From Symsagittifera roscoffensis (lineage: Eukaryota; Xenacoelomorpha; Acoela; Convolutidae): DNA of 64,000 nucleotides. The notes under the pieces were generated by a model. That model searched no databases and was not told the origin of the DNA. It saw only the letters and a list, made by a program, of their open reading frames with translations. The position numbers and the translations under genes are program-made. Below are positions 1 through 10,255 of this stretch, in pieces (positions within the stretch are counted from its first letter, which is position 1; each line of letters begins with the position of its first letter). The stretch spans positions 4,603,624 to 4,667,623 of the forward strand of contig NC_087071.1 in NCBI RefSeq assembly GCF_963678635.1. The letters run 5' to 3'.

Positions 1-369
1 ATTCTAAAACGGATTAAGTTTCCGCTTAAGCGTCAATAGCGCGAAATATATTGCGCGTTATTTGTCTCAAATTGGCCATAAATGGCAATTGTTAAACCCC
101 CATAATTTAATGAAAATTAATCACAGGCGGAAACATCTTTTAAAATTTAACCTCCCCAAGAAAAAGAAACCTACCCAATCACAAAAAGTCCGTTATTTTC
201 GTTAGAAAAGTCAGAGCAGATACAGAAATCTTCCAAATCAAACTGCAGCCACAAATTTACATTTTAATCTGAGTCTTACAGAGAGTGTATAAAAAGTTTC
301 TGACATTTTCGGGAGACAGATATGATGCAAATCATGTTAAGCAAACTTGAAACAATTTATCAAAATTTT

Positions 370-748
370 AGTTTAGGATTTTTTTTTTTGGGGGGGGGGG
401 GGGGGGGAGCGGACGCGTTCTTTTGGGAATTCGATCCCATGCCGACCCATATGATCCCCCCTTTCTACTATTTTGAGATATCCATTTTTGATTACGGACC
501 CAAGATTTTTTCTAAAAGTGCCTTAGGTGCCAATATATTCTAATTCTGAGGGGGTTGCACCAAAAAATTTGCAATTTGTTGGTCAAAATTTTCCAAAAAT
601 TGTCTAAAAACACCTTTTGGCATATTTTTTTTCAAAATTTTGCCTGCGGTGCAGAAAACTTGGTCAAAATGGCTGAAAAAAACTGCTCGACAAAAATTTC
701 GGATTTGTTGAAAATCCGCTTCCCCTCGAGAAAATCCTAGATCCGCCC
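370..748. repeat. dispersed MITE-like repeat, copy 1
   Basis: This segment shares order and wording with 38701-39037: a G-rich start, GGAATTCGA, a stretch containing GCCGACCCA, TATTTTGAGATATCCATTTT, then a GGATTTC-type segment and a CGCCCC-type end. The two copies are clearly diverged, so they are old members of one interspersed family. No protein can be read across the family. It is probably a nonautonomous DNA transposon, but the target duplication is not clear. Confidence 0.5.
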
Positions 749-1490
749 CTGTAAAATTAAAATTTGTATAAACACAAAAAAAATGTCAACGGTTGAGTAT
801 AGTGAAATCAGTATAAGACTCACCTTGCTAGACTTCTGTAAAGGTAATAACACCTCGCTAAAACTTTAAAAGTTATTGAGTTCAATCAAAGAGCAAATCA
901 AATCACCCTGAAGAAATTTTTCCAAGAAAGCTTAAAACATGCCTCTATTGTTCAAAAGTTTCTGACTCGAAGCACCAGGTAATAGAATAATCGACGCTGA
1001 CGTCGGGTAATTCAGGATTTAGACCGCTGCAAATCTTGCGCAGTCAAGAAAGGTGGGAATCACATATCGAGATGACTCGCAGTCAGGTGATATCATCCTT
1101 CCGGACGAAGTCATTGATAAAAGACAGCCATTTGCTTAGCACCCCCAGCCCCCCCCCCCACCACGCCAGTAAAATCAAAGGAAAAACTTGAAAACCATGA
1201 CATCGCGGTTTTCCCTTAGAGTGACGCACTAATGATTAACACAGCGGTGGTCTGAGTAACAAAGATCTCAGAAAATAGTTTGTGTTTTGATTTATGGCAT
1301 GCAAAGCGTATTATAGAAATTATAGTACAGAGAAAAAAGCTTAGAGTGTCACAAAAACTTTCGAAAAAACCTGTCCACCAGACGTTATATGTTAGCAGTT
1401 TCTTTTCTTTGGAGAAATTTTTGGGGTATTGATAAAAAAAATAGCTAGAAAACACTTGAAGATATAATTTTCAAATATTCCTTTAGAGTT

Positions 1491-1810
1491 AATACTCGCT
1501 CTCCAAGTCAGCATCTAGCCATGCGTTTTGATGCAAATCAACTAATTAATCAAAATCTTAAATTGTACGAATACTACCGCCAAGGACACTCCATCTGTAT
1601 GGCAGTGATATGTCTTTGGCGTTAGTATTCGTACAAATTACAGTATTGAATCGCAAATCTCAAGGTCAAATTAACTGTTCACGTTCAAAAAATTGCAACC
1701 TCAGACTTCGATAAAGTTTTTTTTGCAGAGAAAAAATGCAGAAGATTTTGAGTAATTAGTCGGTTGGTATAAAAACGCACGGCTAGATGGTGACTTGGAG
1801 AGCGAGTAAT
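1491..1810. repeat. palindromic foldback element with nested hairpin
   Basis: The arms 1491-1560 and 1741-1810 are imperfect reverse complements over about 70 bases (both hold ACTCGCTCTCCAAGTCA read outward-in, and CAAAATCTT). Inside lies a second inverted repeat, 1562-1589 against 1611-1638, sharing GTACGAATACTA. No ORF spans it. A foldback or MITE-type element is the simplest reading. A transcribed hairpin source of small RNA is possible but not shown. Confidence 0.6.
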
Positions 1811-2189
1811 AGCTCTGAATGAATATGCAAAAATTAGAAAACCAGTGTCCTGCCGGGATGTCGACAAATTTATCATGTTTTTATAAGTTTCGAGCTATTA
1901 CCATCAAGCCATTAAACGCATATACATACGCAGTAGTTTCATTTCATTTTGGCCCAATTTTTAAAATTAGGGAAAGTAATTCGAAAATTCAATTATGAAA
2001 AACAAAGACGTTGAAGCAATTTTTTTTGGGTTTACCAAAGTCTTGTCTATGAACTTTGTATTCACGAGTAATTTCTTGGTTATTAGCAGGCATGCTTTCA
2101 AATTGATTTTGAATAATAGTTTTAAAGTCAATAAACGTACATGAAGTACATCTGATCAAACATAACGAGGTTTACAACTAACAAACTTT

Positions 2190-2440
2190 ACTAGAAAAGA
2201 CTAGAAAACAATCTTTTTTAAAACAAATATTCCGCCTAATTATGTTTTAATCGCAACTGTGTATATCTCAAATTGAAAACATATACTGTTCAATCAAGAC
2301 TCAATTTTTAAAAAATCTGGTTGCAAACTCACAACAGAAATAATATGTAAATCCGCAACAGAAAATATTCCTGAAAAAATTACCTTCAAGACAAAAATTA
2401 GGCTACAAAGTCTAGTGACATCAAGTCACACTGAAAAAGA
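2190..2440. repeat. diverged fragment of the 28-31 kb repeat
   Basis: The segment ending in a CACACTGAAAAA block followed by GCCTCTAAA matches, with many substitutions, the segments near 28570-28860 and 30420-30730. It lies directly before the first BEL/Pao gag unit, just as the same repeat lies around the BEL remains further on. It is probably untranslated or LTR-derived sequence of that family. Confidence 0.45.
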
Positions 2441-2486
2441 GGCCTCTAAATTAATGACAGCAATGAGAAAATAGCAAAAAAGCATC

Positions 2487-4069
2487 CTCCTAAATTGATT
2501 GAAAAGTTTGATTTCCATTTATTGGCCAAACGGCAACATATTTCTGCTTTGAAATAAATATTTGATTACCCTCAATTGTTTTTGCGTACAAAAATTTACG
2601 TTGACACAATCAAACGACACATTCAAAGAAGATCAGACAAAATGACAAGCGAATCGACGACAATAGAAGAACTACTGCATGTTTAGGCCGGAGATGGTGC
2701 AAAATTAATTCGATGAATCATCGTTGAAAGAAGAAGAATGGACGGTTACGATCGAGAAATTGTCCGCACAAATGGTAAATTATTTTAATTGATGGAGTAG
2801 ACAAGAATATTTTGTCGCGGCACAGCAGAATTGGAAAAACTTTACGATTGCGTAGATTAAATTGAAGAGAAAGCACGACAGATTGAAGTCAGAATGGGGA
2901 ACAAACAACAAACTGAAAAACCAACAACAGGAAATTCACAACGTTATACGAAGACTTCTTCGAATAAGTTTAAAAGTATATTGACGATACTGGCGAGGCC
3001 GAATAGCTAACCAGTAAGATCTCATTTAAGCTCAGGATTGAGTCCTCGACTCGACTCCATGGAATTGTTGTCGCATGCCAGCCACCATTCCATTGACCTC
3101 AAAAACCAGCAACTGAGACAAAGACTATCAGAATTAGAGATTAAAAACATAAAAAAGAAACAAAAATTTTCTGAAATATTATCAGAAAGGAAGATCACAA
3201 ACGCAAGCGAAACAGCCAGGCTAACTCCAGAGCCTTGTGAAATGAAATTTTATTATGCCGATAAACAATCGGATTTCGCAAGTGACAGAAGCAAAGATAT
3301 TTTTGGAGTTTGTTTTAGAAATATTTTGTCTCCTCTGATTTAAACTCAATAATTTTCAGCGAAGTAGATTCAAAAGGACTTACACAAAAATAAAGTTTGA
3401 AATCCATAAGCCAAACTGATGAACAGAAGAAAAATTTAGTCTTGGTGGTCCAAGTAGAACACATGAAGAGCGATATCTTGACAACTACTCCAAATAACTA
3501 AACGCAGAGCCTAGAATCTGGAGTTTACCAAAACCTATTCTACCAAAAGTGAAGCTAGGTGAAGAGAAACTATTTGCTGGTGATCCACTGGAGTGACAGA
3601 TTTGGGCAGCATTTTCCACGGCAACTGTGCATAGCGCGAGCATAACAAAAAGTAAAAAGATGTGCTTCTGAAAAGAAATGTATCTTCACAAATAAAGCTG
3701 CTCAGAGCTTCCCAATTGTAACGATACACGATTCGCATCAAATATTGAATTTTACAGGTACCTAGAATGTATTGAGTACCTTTGAAAGCGTTTTGAAAGT
3801 TTTTTTTTGTATTGATATCGAATTCAAATATAGACATGATGTTGGGCAATTTTCGACCAGATCTCAAAGAAAGAAAACGCTAAGAACCAAATGTGGTTGA
3901 GCTTAGTAAAGGGCTGACTGGTGTGGCCTTAGTGCACAATCAGTGAATCACAAAGCAAAGACATGAACCTAGAGAAGCATTTGAAACTAAACCACATATA
4001 CCAAACAAACGCCAGAACGTATGTTGAAGAAGAGAAGAGTCAGGACTTCAAAAACAAAAGCACAGATCC
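2487..4069 (+). pseudogene. BEL/Pao-type gag fragment, tandem unit 1
   Basis: This is the first of three tandem units of about 1.6 kb. The plus strand shows gag-like pieces interrupted by stops and shifts: a coiled, Lys/Glu-rich segment (best ORF 3038-3343) followed near 3535 by the LPKVKL, FAGDPLEW type motif that begins the conserved gag domain of BEL/Pao elements. The unit ends just before the point where unit 3 continues into zinc knuckles. No unit encodes an intact protein. The minus-strand open frame at 3535-3867 is antisense to this gag region. Confidence 0.55.
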
Positions 4070-4668
4070 TCCAAAATTGATTGAAAAGTTTGATTTCCAT
4101 TTATTGGCCAAACGGCAACATATTTCTGCTTTGAAATAAATATTTGATTACCCTCAATTATTTTTGCGTACAATAGTTTACGTTGACACGATCAAACGAC
4201 ACATTCAAAGAAGAGTAGACAAAATGACAAGCGAATCGACGACAATAGAATAACTACTGCATGTTTAAGCCGGAGATGATGCAAAATTAATTCGATGAAT
4301 CATCGTTGAAAGAAGAAGAATGGACGGTTACGATCGAGAAATTGTCCGCACAAATGGTAAATTTTTTTAATTGATGGAGTAGACAAGAATATTTTGTCGC
4401 GACACAGCAGAATTGGAAAAACTTTACGATTACGTAGATAAAATTGAAGAGAAAGCACGACAGATTGACGTCAGAGTGGGGAACAAAAAACAAACTGAAA
4501 AACCAACAACAGGAAATACACAACGTCTTACGAAGACCTCTTCGAATACGTTTAAAAGTATATTGACGATACTGCGGAGGCCCAATAGCTAACAAGTAAG
4601 ATCTCATTTCAGCTCAGAATTGAGTCCTCGACCCGACTCCAAGGAAATGTTGTCGCATGTCAGCCACC
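4070..4668 (+). pseudogene. BEL/Pao-type gag fragment, unit 2, 5' part
   Basis: Same sequence as the start of units 1 and 3, cut at 4668 by the Polinton insertion. The last six bases, GCCACC (4663-4668), are repeated at 24810-24815 where the unit resumes. In units 1 and 3 this hexamer occurs once and the sequence continues without interruption, so the junction is proven inside the window. Confidence 0.65.
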
Positions 4669-5240
4669 AGTAGTAGATGTTGAGGCTGATCAGGGGGAGA
4701 GGTGGCTGACCCCCATGTATTAACATAGGCTATAGAGTATCCGGTCAGCCACCTATGTATTAAGATTGGGTATAGAGTCTGCAATGTATTAAGATAGGGA
4801 ATACCGATGGTAAGGTTTTATGGTTTGTGTGATGGTAAGATAATGGTAAGAAAAACGTAATTTTTTTGTTTTTGTCTAATTTTTTCACAAAAATCTGGGC
4901 GCGTGTTACCTAATTGGGAACAATTAATTGTTAATTACGTGTAGAATAAAGGTTATGTATTTAGTTTTTTGGTGCATGGTAATTCAATGGTAACAGATTT
5001 TGTGCAAAAACTTGGAATTTTTATCAAAAAAATTTTTTCGAAAAAATTCAAAACACGATAAGATTTGTTTAATTTGATCTAATAAAAATTTATTAGATAC
5101 TTTTACTTTCTACCTATCTGAATCTATTCTGAACCTACAGAGACATCGAAAAAAAGTCAAGTTTTCTGAGAAAAAAGTTTAAATTACAAAGAAAGTATAT
5201 AAATCACTGCATCGTATAGTATACTTACTGCCATAATTTA
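4669..5240 (+). repeat. Polinton left terminal inverted repeat
   Basis: About 570 bases matching the reverse complement of 24182-24809, down to the shared CTTACTGCCATAATT at the inner end. Near the tip, GGTGGCTGAC and GTCAGCCACC form a perfect inverted repeat about 30 bases apart, followed by three variants of an ATGTATTAA-TATAGAGT motif. A TATATAAAT box sits near the inner end. Polinton TIRs are thought to act as replication origins for protein-primed synthesis and as integrase substrates. Confidence 0.88.
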
Positions 5241-5266
5241 CACTTACAAATGAAAAAACTACAAAT

Positions 5267-5665
5267 TTACCTAAAATTACTCATAAAATTCAAAACATGC
5301 ACATCATGAATATTATTCAAGTTTGTCTGGTAGAATTTAAAAAGAAGAAAAGCTGAAAAAATTGCGTAAAATCCACACAAATTATCAGTTTTTTGTAGCT
5401 TTCGAGGAATCATTCGCCGATACTTTTTTGTTAGAAAGGAATAAGTTGTTCTTTTCCGACCCAAAGAATCAGCAAAATAGTAAGCTTTATCCAATCGAGC
5501 CATCATGATCCAGTGCTCCCCTCTATCATTGCTTGGAGCTGAGTTAACAATTGCAAAATAGTATTTTGTTAGTTGAGGTACTTTATCAGAGGGGTAAGAT
5601 CCCATGTACTTGAACCTGAGTTCAGGAATTCTTTCAATAATTTGCAGAAATGAAAAATTATCCAT
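5267..5665 (-). CDS. adenovirus-type cysteine protease (Polinton PRO)
   Basis: A 132-residue protein with the order of catalytic residues of the adenovirus/Ulp1 protease family: His51 in GEHWIMM, Asp66 in FADSLG, Gln91 in the oxyanion region and Cys97 in NLCGFYAIF. In Polintons this enzyme is thought to mature capsid proteins. It is the leftmost gene, next to the TIR and downstream of the capsid genes on the same strand. The frame is intact, and the start MDNFSFL is a normal beginning for Polinton proteases. It is slightly short compared with adenovirus proteases of about 200 residues, as other Polinton versions are. Confidence 0.85.
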   Translation of the reverse strand: MDNFSFLQIIERIPELRFKYMGSYPSDKVPQLTKYYFAIVNSAPSNDRGEHWIMMARLDKAYYFADSLGRKRTTYSFLTKKYRRMIPRKLQKTDNLCGFYAIFSAFLLFKFYQTNLNNIHDVHVLNFMSNFR

Positions 5666-5755
5666 TTTCGCAAATGTTAGCTGATTTACATCTAAAAAAA
5701 AGAAATAGAAAGTATGATATTGTAATTTAGGATGGAAAATCCTAAAGTTATTGAC

Positions 5756-6052
5756 TTACTCGCATTTAGGTACTGAATCAACAAAGTCCCATACACAAAA
5801 CTTGTGAACTGGACAAAATTTGTTGAACACTGATTCACAGTCTAGGTTGGAGAAATTTCTTGGGTTTTCAATTAAACAGCATTCATTAGCTGCTATTTCT
5901 GGAGATTTAGGTCTGAAGAAAAACAAAATATATAGTACAGAGATAATCACAATGAAAAGTCCCAAAAAAGCTACAATATTTTTATAGGAACCTGAAAACT
6001 CAAAAAAACTAAACATTTTTAGCGACTGTTCCGAATTTGTCAATTTGAACAT
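5756..6052 (-). CDS. small single-pass membrane protein of the Polinton
   Basis: Up to 98 residues. One transmembrane helix (about residues 27-47, IVAFLGLFIVIISVLYIL) is followed by a Cys-rich, probably extracytoplasmic part (CC, then four or more further Cys) ending in VPKCE. The 5' end overlaps the end of the major capsid gene; a start at 6016 (MFSFFEF) would shorten the overlap. Its position between capsid protein and protease suggests a virion or membrane-associated role, but I recognise no family. Confidence 0.6.
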   Translation of the reverse strand: MFKLTNSEQSLKMFSFFEFSGSYKNIVAFLGLFIVIISVLYILFFFRPKSPEIAANECCLIENPRNFSNLDCESVFNKFCPVHKFCVWDFVDSVPKCE

Positions 6053-7325
6053 TTGATAGTCTTTCTCCCAAGACTATCACTTCCGTTACTTGCTCCAAGG
6101 GAAACTGAAAAAACATTTCTAATATCAAGCTTTCTCCACTAAGTTCTGGATAATGCAACTGTTCAGCAACATCCTGTAGTGAAGTCAAATCAAAAACTAG
6201 AATATAGTGATTTTGAAAATCTTCCATAGGAAGAGCTGGGAAATCTTCGTTAAACTGCATTGCTTTCATTGTTGTAACATAGGGTCGACAAGGAGAAGTT
6301 GTATCTAATGAAATAATTGCTCTTCCACCCCGAATAGTTCTAAGCTCTCTCAAATGAAATTGTTGATAATTGAAAGGATTTTCATAAAAAGATCCCGCAA
6401 CAGCTGAATTTGTTTTCATTGCAACAGCTATCCTTCTGATTGGGGCATTATTGAAAACATTTTCCTGAATAAACTGGTTTTGACGAGATGGAATGATAAA
6501 GGTTCTTGCTATAGTTTCCATGTAATTGTAATGAGCAGGTTCCCTTTTCAGATTCCATTGCAAATATTGATGATTAGGTTCAGCTACTAAAATTCTTCTT
6601 GTAAACAGTGAACAATCAACTATTTTCAGACTGACATTTGGGTTATCAGATAACATGTAAAAAGGTCTAGCTCGAATAAGTTTAATTCGAACTTTGGTAT
6701 TTGGTAGCAACAGTTTTTCGCAAGTAAACAAATCAATGGCGAGCCTCCCATAGAGTGAAAAATTTATCCCTGTTCCCAAGGAATTTGCTCTATCAGTGAA
6801 TGGATACATATCAAATGCATCAGGATTTTCTTCAAAACTGTATCCATGATAAGCAAGAATTCCTTTATTACTCACTGCTGACGAGTTGAATTCGTTCGAT
6901 ATCTGTGCCTTATGAGGATATAATCCATTGGCATTGTAAACCATTGTATTGTTAAAATAAACTTCACAGTTCGAGAATAGAGAATGTAGTAGATTGTTTA
7001 CATAAGTTAAGTAAGTTTGTGGTTCCTCATCTGAATCTTCCTCCGATTTTGCTTTATGTTCTGCTTTTTCTTTTTTGAAAGCATCAAACAATCTTCCTTT
7101 AAATAGTTGAAGCTTTAAGCTAAGATGGGTATCACGCATATCCAAGTAGAGGTTACGATCCGTTTCAAATTCAAACTCAATACTGCTTTCATCCAGAGAA
7201 GTACTGGGGAATACTTCTTGTGTGTAAGATGACATAATTGTTTCCAAAACTGGGATTTTATCAGAAATCTCCAATGAAGAATTTGTAAAAGCCCCGTACC
7301 AAAAATGGCTTTGGTTTACACTCAT
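6009..7325 (-). CDS. Polinton major capsid protein (double jelly-roll)
   Basis: A 438-residue intact protein. It resembles the conserved Maverick protein known from nematodes (F54H12.2-like), identified in the literature as a double jelly-roll major capsid protein. Supporting stretches are VNNLLHSLFSNCEVYFN near residue 110, a RTFIIPSRQNQFIQENVF segment in the second half, and the FNYQQFHLRELRTIRGGR block. An acidic insertion rich in Lys/Glu lies near residues 85-103. It is the best preserved gene in the element, in contrast to the broken polymerase and minor capsid genes. Assignment is by remembered family resemblance, not by a search. Confidence 0.85.
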   Translation of the reverse strand: MSVNQSHFWYGAFTNSSLEISDKIPVLETIMSSYTQEVFPSTSLDESSIEFEFETDRNLYLDMRDTHLSLKLQLFKGRLFDAFKKEKAEHKAKSEEDSDEEPQTYLTYVNNLLHSLFSNCEVYFNNTMVYNANGLYPHKAQISNEFNSSAVSNKGILAYHGYSFEENPDAFDMYPFTDRANSLGTGINFSLYGRLAIDLFTCEKLLLPNTKVRIKLIRARPFYMLSDNPNVSLKIVDCSLFTRRILVAEPNHQYLQWNLKREPAHYNYMETIARTFIIPSRQNQFIQENVFNNAPIRRIAVAMKTNSAVAGSFYENPFNYQQFHLRELRTIRGGRAIISLDTTSPCRPYVTTMKAMQFNEDFPALPMEDFQNHYILVFDLTSLQDVAEQLHYPELSGESLILEMFFQFPLEQVTEVIVLGERLSNVQIDKFGTVAKNV

Positions 7326-7696
7326 TTTATATTGTCAAAAATGTCTTTGCGAGAGCGACTGTTTTTCGATCTACTTTTTCGAGAAATGGATCTGGTTCTA
7401 GCTGTTCTACGCTTAGATTTCTTTTTTCCACCTCCCAATTGTTTCCGAACAGTTTTTGTTCCCACGTCTTTTGCAAATATTTTGAGTTTTTTACGTCCAC
7501 TAACAACTTCCCCAATCTCTGGAGCAGCGATTTCAAACAAATCTGCCCCAATTCTTTTCGCAGCTGGGACTATATATTTTTTAATAAAGGGGATTGCAGT
7601 TCTCCCAAGAGTTTGTGCAAGAGCTCCAAAACCTCTTCCACGCTGTCTTGTATGTCCTCAAAAAATTGGGAAATCAGCTGAATTTTGAGCAACCAT
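7322..7696 (-). pseudogene. basic core-like protein (pVI/pX-type), early stop
   Basis: The frame opens at the ATG 7696 and runs to 7322, broken by an in-frame TGA at 7658-7660 (codon 13). After the stop comes an Arg/Gly-rich segment (RQRGRGFGALAQTLG), an amphipathic helix-like stretch and a very basic C-terminus (KKKSKRRTARTRSISRK). This layout is that of the small basic Polinton protein placed between the capsid genes and compared with adenovirus pVI/pX. A usable internal Met exists at 7540, giving 72 residues. The 3' end overlaps the major capsid start by four bases. Confidence 0.65.
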
Positions 7697-7713
7697 TTCG
7701 TATGAAGTTTAAA

Positions 7714-8541
7714 TCAAAAATAATTATTCGAAATTTTGCGGAACAAGAGAACAACTCGAGTGATTCCTACGGACATAAAAGGAATTTTTTCGCCTGTACT
7801 ATCTCTTAGTTCTATCTTGATACTATGGAAAGAATTTTTCAACAGCTTTTCAAACTGTAAATTTGTAAAGGATTGATAATTCATGTACTGTCCTGTAGAA
7901 ATTATATCTCCACTCTTCACTTTGGAGATAAATGGAATACAACGCAATAAGGGAGTTTTTGTATCACCAACTATGTTATATTCTATAATATCACTGTATA
8001 TCATTAGGGAATGTATTCTTATAATGTCGTAAGAATACTGAGGATAATGTGGAATTTTTTCCTTTCATTATAACCCCTGTTTGATTTTGTTCTAAATCAC
8101 AACCAAAAATGTGGCTCAAATCAGCACTCTGAATTATAAACACTGATTGACTCTCAGGTAAATGAACAGCAACTTTTTGTGTAATTTTATCTACTGATAC
8201 ATAGATTCCGTTATATTCAAAAACTTGAGCTCCTAGACGTTCTCGAATTTTGTTGTTTATGGCTACAACTATATCAACAATACTTGGATACAATCCTGGT
8301 TCAATGTTCATCGGTACAATCTTTCTTTTCTCCTCAGAACTTTCTCTTCCATCTACGAATGTAAACTTTCCCTCTGTAACATTTTGGTACAAAGAAGGGT
8401 ATGATATTTCTGAAATAGCAACCTCCCATTCTCCTTTCAAATGTATTTGTTCAGGTAGAAAATTTGTAAAAGAACTAAGACTATTATTCGGATAACAATA
8501 AAAGAAGCGTTGGAAACCAACTCAGTAGTGAAAGAATCCAT
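7714..8541 (-). pseudogene. Polinton minor capsid (penton-like) protein, frameshifted
   Basis: The start is at 8541 (MDSFTTELVSNASF). The frame must change near 8495-8500 to join the segment with the family's GEWEVAISEISYP motif (open 8440-7991), and again near 7991-8004 to join the C-terminal part (open 8004-7714, SDIIEYNIVGDTKTPLLR). All three pieces are colinear with Polinton single-jelly-roll minor capsid proteins, whose vertices match adenovirus penton. Two frame breaks mean no full-length product without frameshifting. It lies between the integrase and the basic protein, as usual for the family. Confidence 0.8.
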
Positions 8542-8583
8542 GACAACTGATCGGTAAAAATTTAGTTTAAAAATGATTTACCT

Positions 8584-9585
8584 TTAATCAGAACATTTTC
8601 TAAGCTCTTTTTCATAAAATTTTCCAAGAATTTCCTATTTGTCGAGATCTTTGAAGATGTATGTTGGAGGTTTTTTTGTAGAGACTGCCGAAATTTCAAA
8701 AATTTCCTTTGTAAATTGTGGTTTATATTATTTTCGGAACGGAATATCATTCTTTGAAATTCTCACTCTGTCTCCAACTTTGAACCTCAGTTTCTTATAC
8801 CTTGTTAGAGGTTTATTGTACAAAATTGAGAGGAAATCAGTATTCTTGACATCTCTAGGTAATTTCCCACTAAATCTATTGATGCGACAATTCATTGTAG
8901 GCACAAATTGCGGCAACTTGTTAATGAATTTTTCACCATGATCTTCTATGTAGCGGTAAATAATGTGTTTTAATGATTGATTGGCTCTCTCTGCAAATGC
9001 AGCTTTCGTTTCACTCATGGTCGAGTAAACTTCAATGCTTTTTTCCTTGCAAAATTTTTTGAAAATTCCTCCATATTCCGTTCCTTTATCAACCCAAAGC
9101 TTTTCAGGAGTGTTTTTTCGAGAAATAAATTTTTTGAAAGCTTGCAAAGTGTCTTTGGCATATTTAGTTTTCATTGTTTGAACTCTGACAAATCGCGAAA
9201 AAACATCAACAGCAACCAATAAATATTTGACTCCCTTGTTTTGACTGGCTAGTTTGTCCACAAATGCCAAATTCATACACCAAAGTTCATTTATATATTT
9301 TGAAAATGCTTGAAGCCTTCGAAAACGTCTGATTGGGGGACCAAATTTTGTATACGATGTCTTGGTTTCTAAAAACTGTTCTACTTTCTTTTTTGACAAT
9401 CCACTTGCTTTACTCAAGTTTCGCACAGAACCGTACGCAGCTCTACCCCTAGAATACAATCTGTTCAGACTTACCTTTTCAGATTTTGAAAGGGATCCAA
9501 TTTCGTCTGTCTTTCGCTTTGGCATTCTTGTTGGTAACAAGTTTAGGTGGAATTTAAGTTGCTTCCAAAATGGTAAAGTAATCAT
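8584..9585 (-). pseudogene. Polinton integrase, copy 1 (broken C-terminus)
   Basis: Open 9585-8728 (285 residues), then in-frame TAA at 8728-8730 and TAG at 8635-8637, after which the homologous frame runs on to 8584. An N-terminal helix-turn-helix-like part (residues 30-75) is followed by the DDE/RNase H core: NKGVKYLLVAVDVFSRF, the second Asp in WVDKGTEYGG and the Glu in AFAERANQSLK. The first acidic residue expected in the WxxD motif is Asn (WCMN). The C-terminal SH3/chromo-like part (FKVGDRVRISK) is cut by the stops. Start choice between 9585 and the internal MPKRK is open. Confidence 0.82.
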
Positions 9586-9823
9586 CGGGAAAGTCGGTAT
9601 TTTTTCGTTTTAGTGCACACACAAAGTCTACAATGGATTCTTTTGTGTCTCGATTATCTAATATGATATTTTGTGACTGACTTAGTCTAATTCTAGGAGA
9701 GTTCAAAATTAAATTAATAAGGTGCTTATTGTTACTCGTTTTCAACTTTGCATTTACAGCACTGTAAATAGAATCAAAATTTTTTGGTACAATCTCCTCC
9801 TCTTTTTCTTGCTTTTGTTCCAA
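9554..9823 (-). CDS. small conserved protein upstream of integrase, copy 1
   Basis: 89 residues: Lys/Glu-rich start (EQKQEKEEEIVPKNF), a central NSPRIRLSQSQNIILDN and a conserved-looking DTKESIVDFVCALKRK. Many Polintons carry a short protein with a comparable SxxVxDxVxxL segment just before the integrase, but its role is unknown. It stops at TAA 9554-9556, where copy 2 has CAA and reads on for 25 more residues, so this copy is probably truncated by a single substitution. It overlaps the integrase start by about 30 bases. Confidence 0.5.
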   Translation of the reverse strand: MEQKQEKEEEIVPKNFDSIYSAVNAKLKTSNNKHLINLILNSPRIRLSQSQNIILDNRDTKESIVDFVCALKRKNTDFPDDYFTILEAT

Positions 9824-9892
9824 TTTTGGTTTTTTGGAAGTGTGCTTTGTGATTGATAAATTGAGTAAGGAATTAAAACAAACTGATCCATA

Positions 9893-10255
9893 CTACGTCA
9901 ATCGTTTAATGACAAAAGGAGTGACAACAGATATTAATTGTAAGCCTTTTGGCGAGCTCAAAATAGTTCTCCTTTTATGCAGTGAAGTTCTTCTTCGTGT
10001 GAGTTCTAATATTTCTCGTCGATATTTTACTACGTCTACTTTTCGAAGATCCTTTAGCTCGCCTCGTAGTAAGTTTACTAGACATTCGCTGAGGAATTGA
10101 ATGAAACTTTTTGAACAATGGAGGATGAATTGTTTTTGAAGTTTTTGGGAAAATGTTTGGAATATTGGGAGTATAGAGACGTACTGTATGCTCATCGTCC
10201 AAAAATTTAGTTTCTGCTCCTGCTGGTAGATAAAACTTTGATGGAACTGAACCAC
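9893..10255 (-). CDS. small basic conserved protein overlapping ATPase 3' end, copy 1
   Basis: The frame is 120 residues, but only the C-terminal two thirds looks conserved: LVNLLRGELKDLRK, RRRTSLHKRR, ending GLQLISVVTPFVIKRLT. Polintons typically encode such a short basic protein with an LLxGxL and an RxTxxxxRRxxL pattern between ATPase and integrase. It overlaps the ATPase tail in another frame, so its true start is uncertain and probably lies near 10100. Function unknown; a DNA-binding or core role is inferred only from charge. Confidence 0.5.
   Translation of the reverse strand: MVQFHQSFIYQQEQKLNFWTMSIQYVSILPIFQTFSQKLQKQFILHCSKSFIQFLSECLVNLLRGELKDLRKVDVVKYRREILELTRRRTSLHKRRTILSSPKGLQLISVVTPFVIKRLT

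Larger units (their letters stand above)
1..2440. other. AT-rich noncoding DNA with repeat fragments
   Basis: No convincing coding region is visible. Open frames here are short, compositionally noncoding and have no recognisable motif. The stretch holds a G-homopolymer, a MITE-like repeat, a C-rich tract near 1145-1162 and a palindromic foldback, each listed separately. Near 2190-2440 the sequence resembles the repeats at 28.5-28.9 kb and 30.4-30.8 kb. Confidence 0.6.

Noticed and set aside
1216-1455. 79-residue minus-strand frame near the left end
   Set aside because: No motif, AT-driven composition and no neighbouring signals.
3535-3867. Minus-strand frame of 110 residues, repeated at 25264 and 26864
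   Set aside because: It is antisense to the BEL gag core, where the plus strand shows the family motif; recurrence is explained by the tandem units.
7305-7688. Plus-strand frame of 127 residues
   Set aside because: It is antisense to the basic core-like protein and the start of the major capsid gene.
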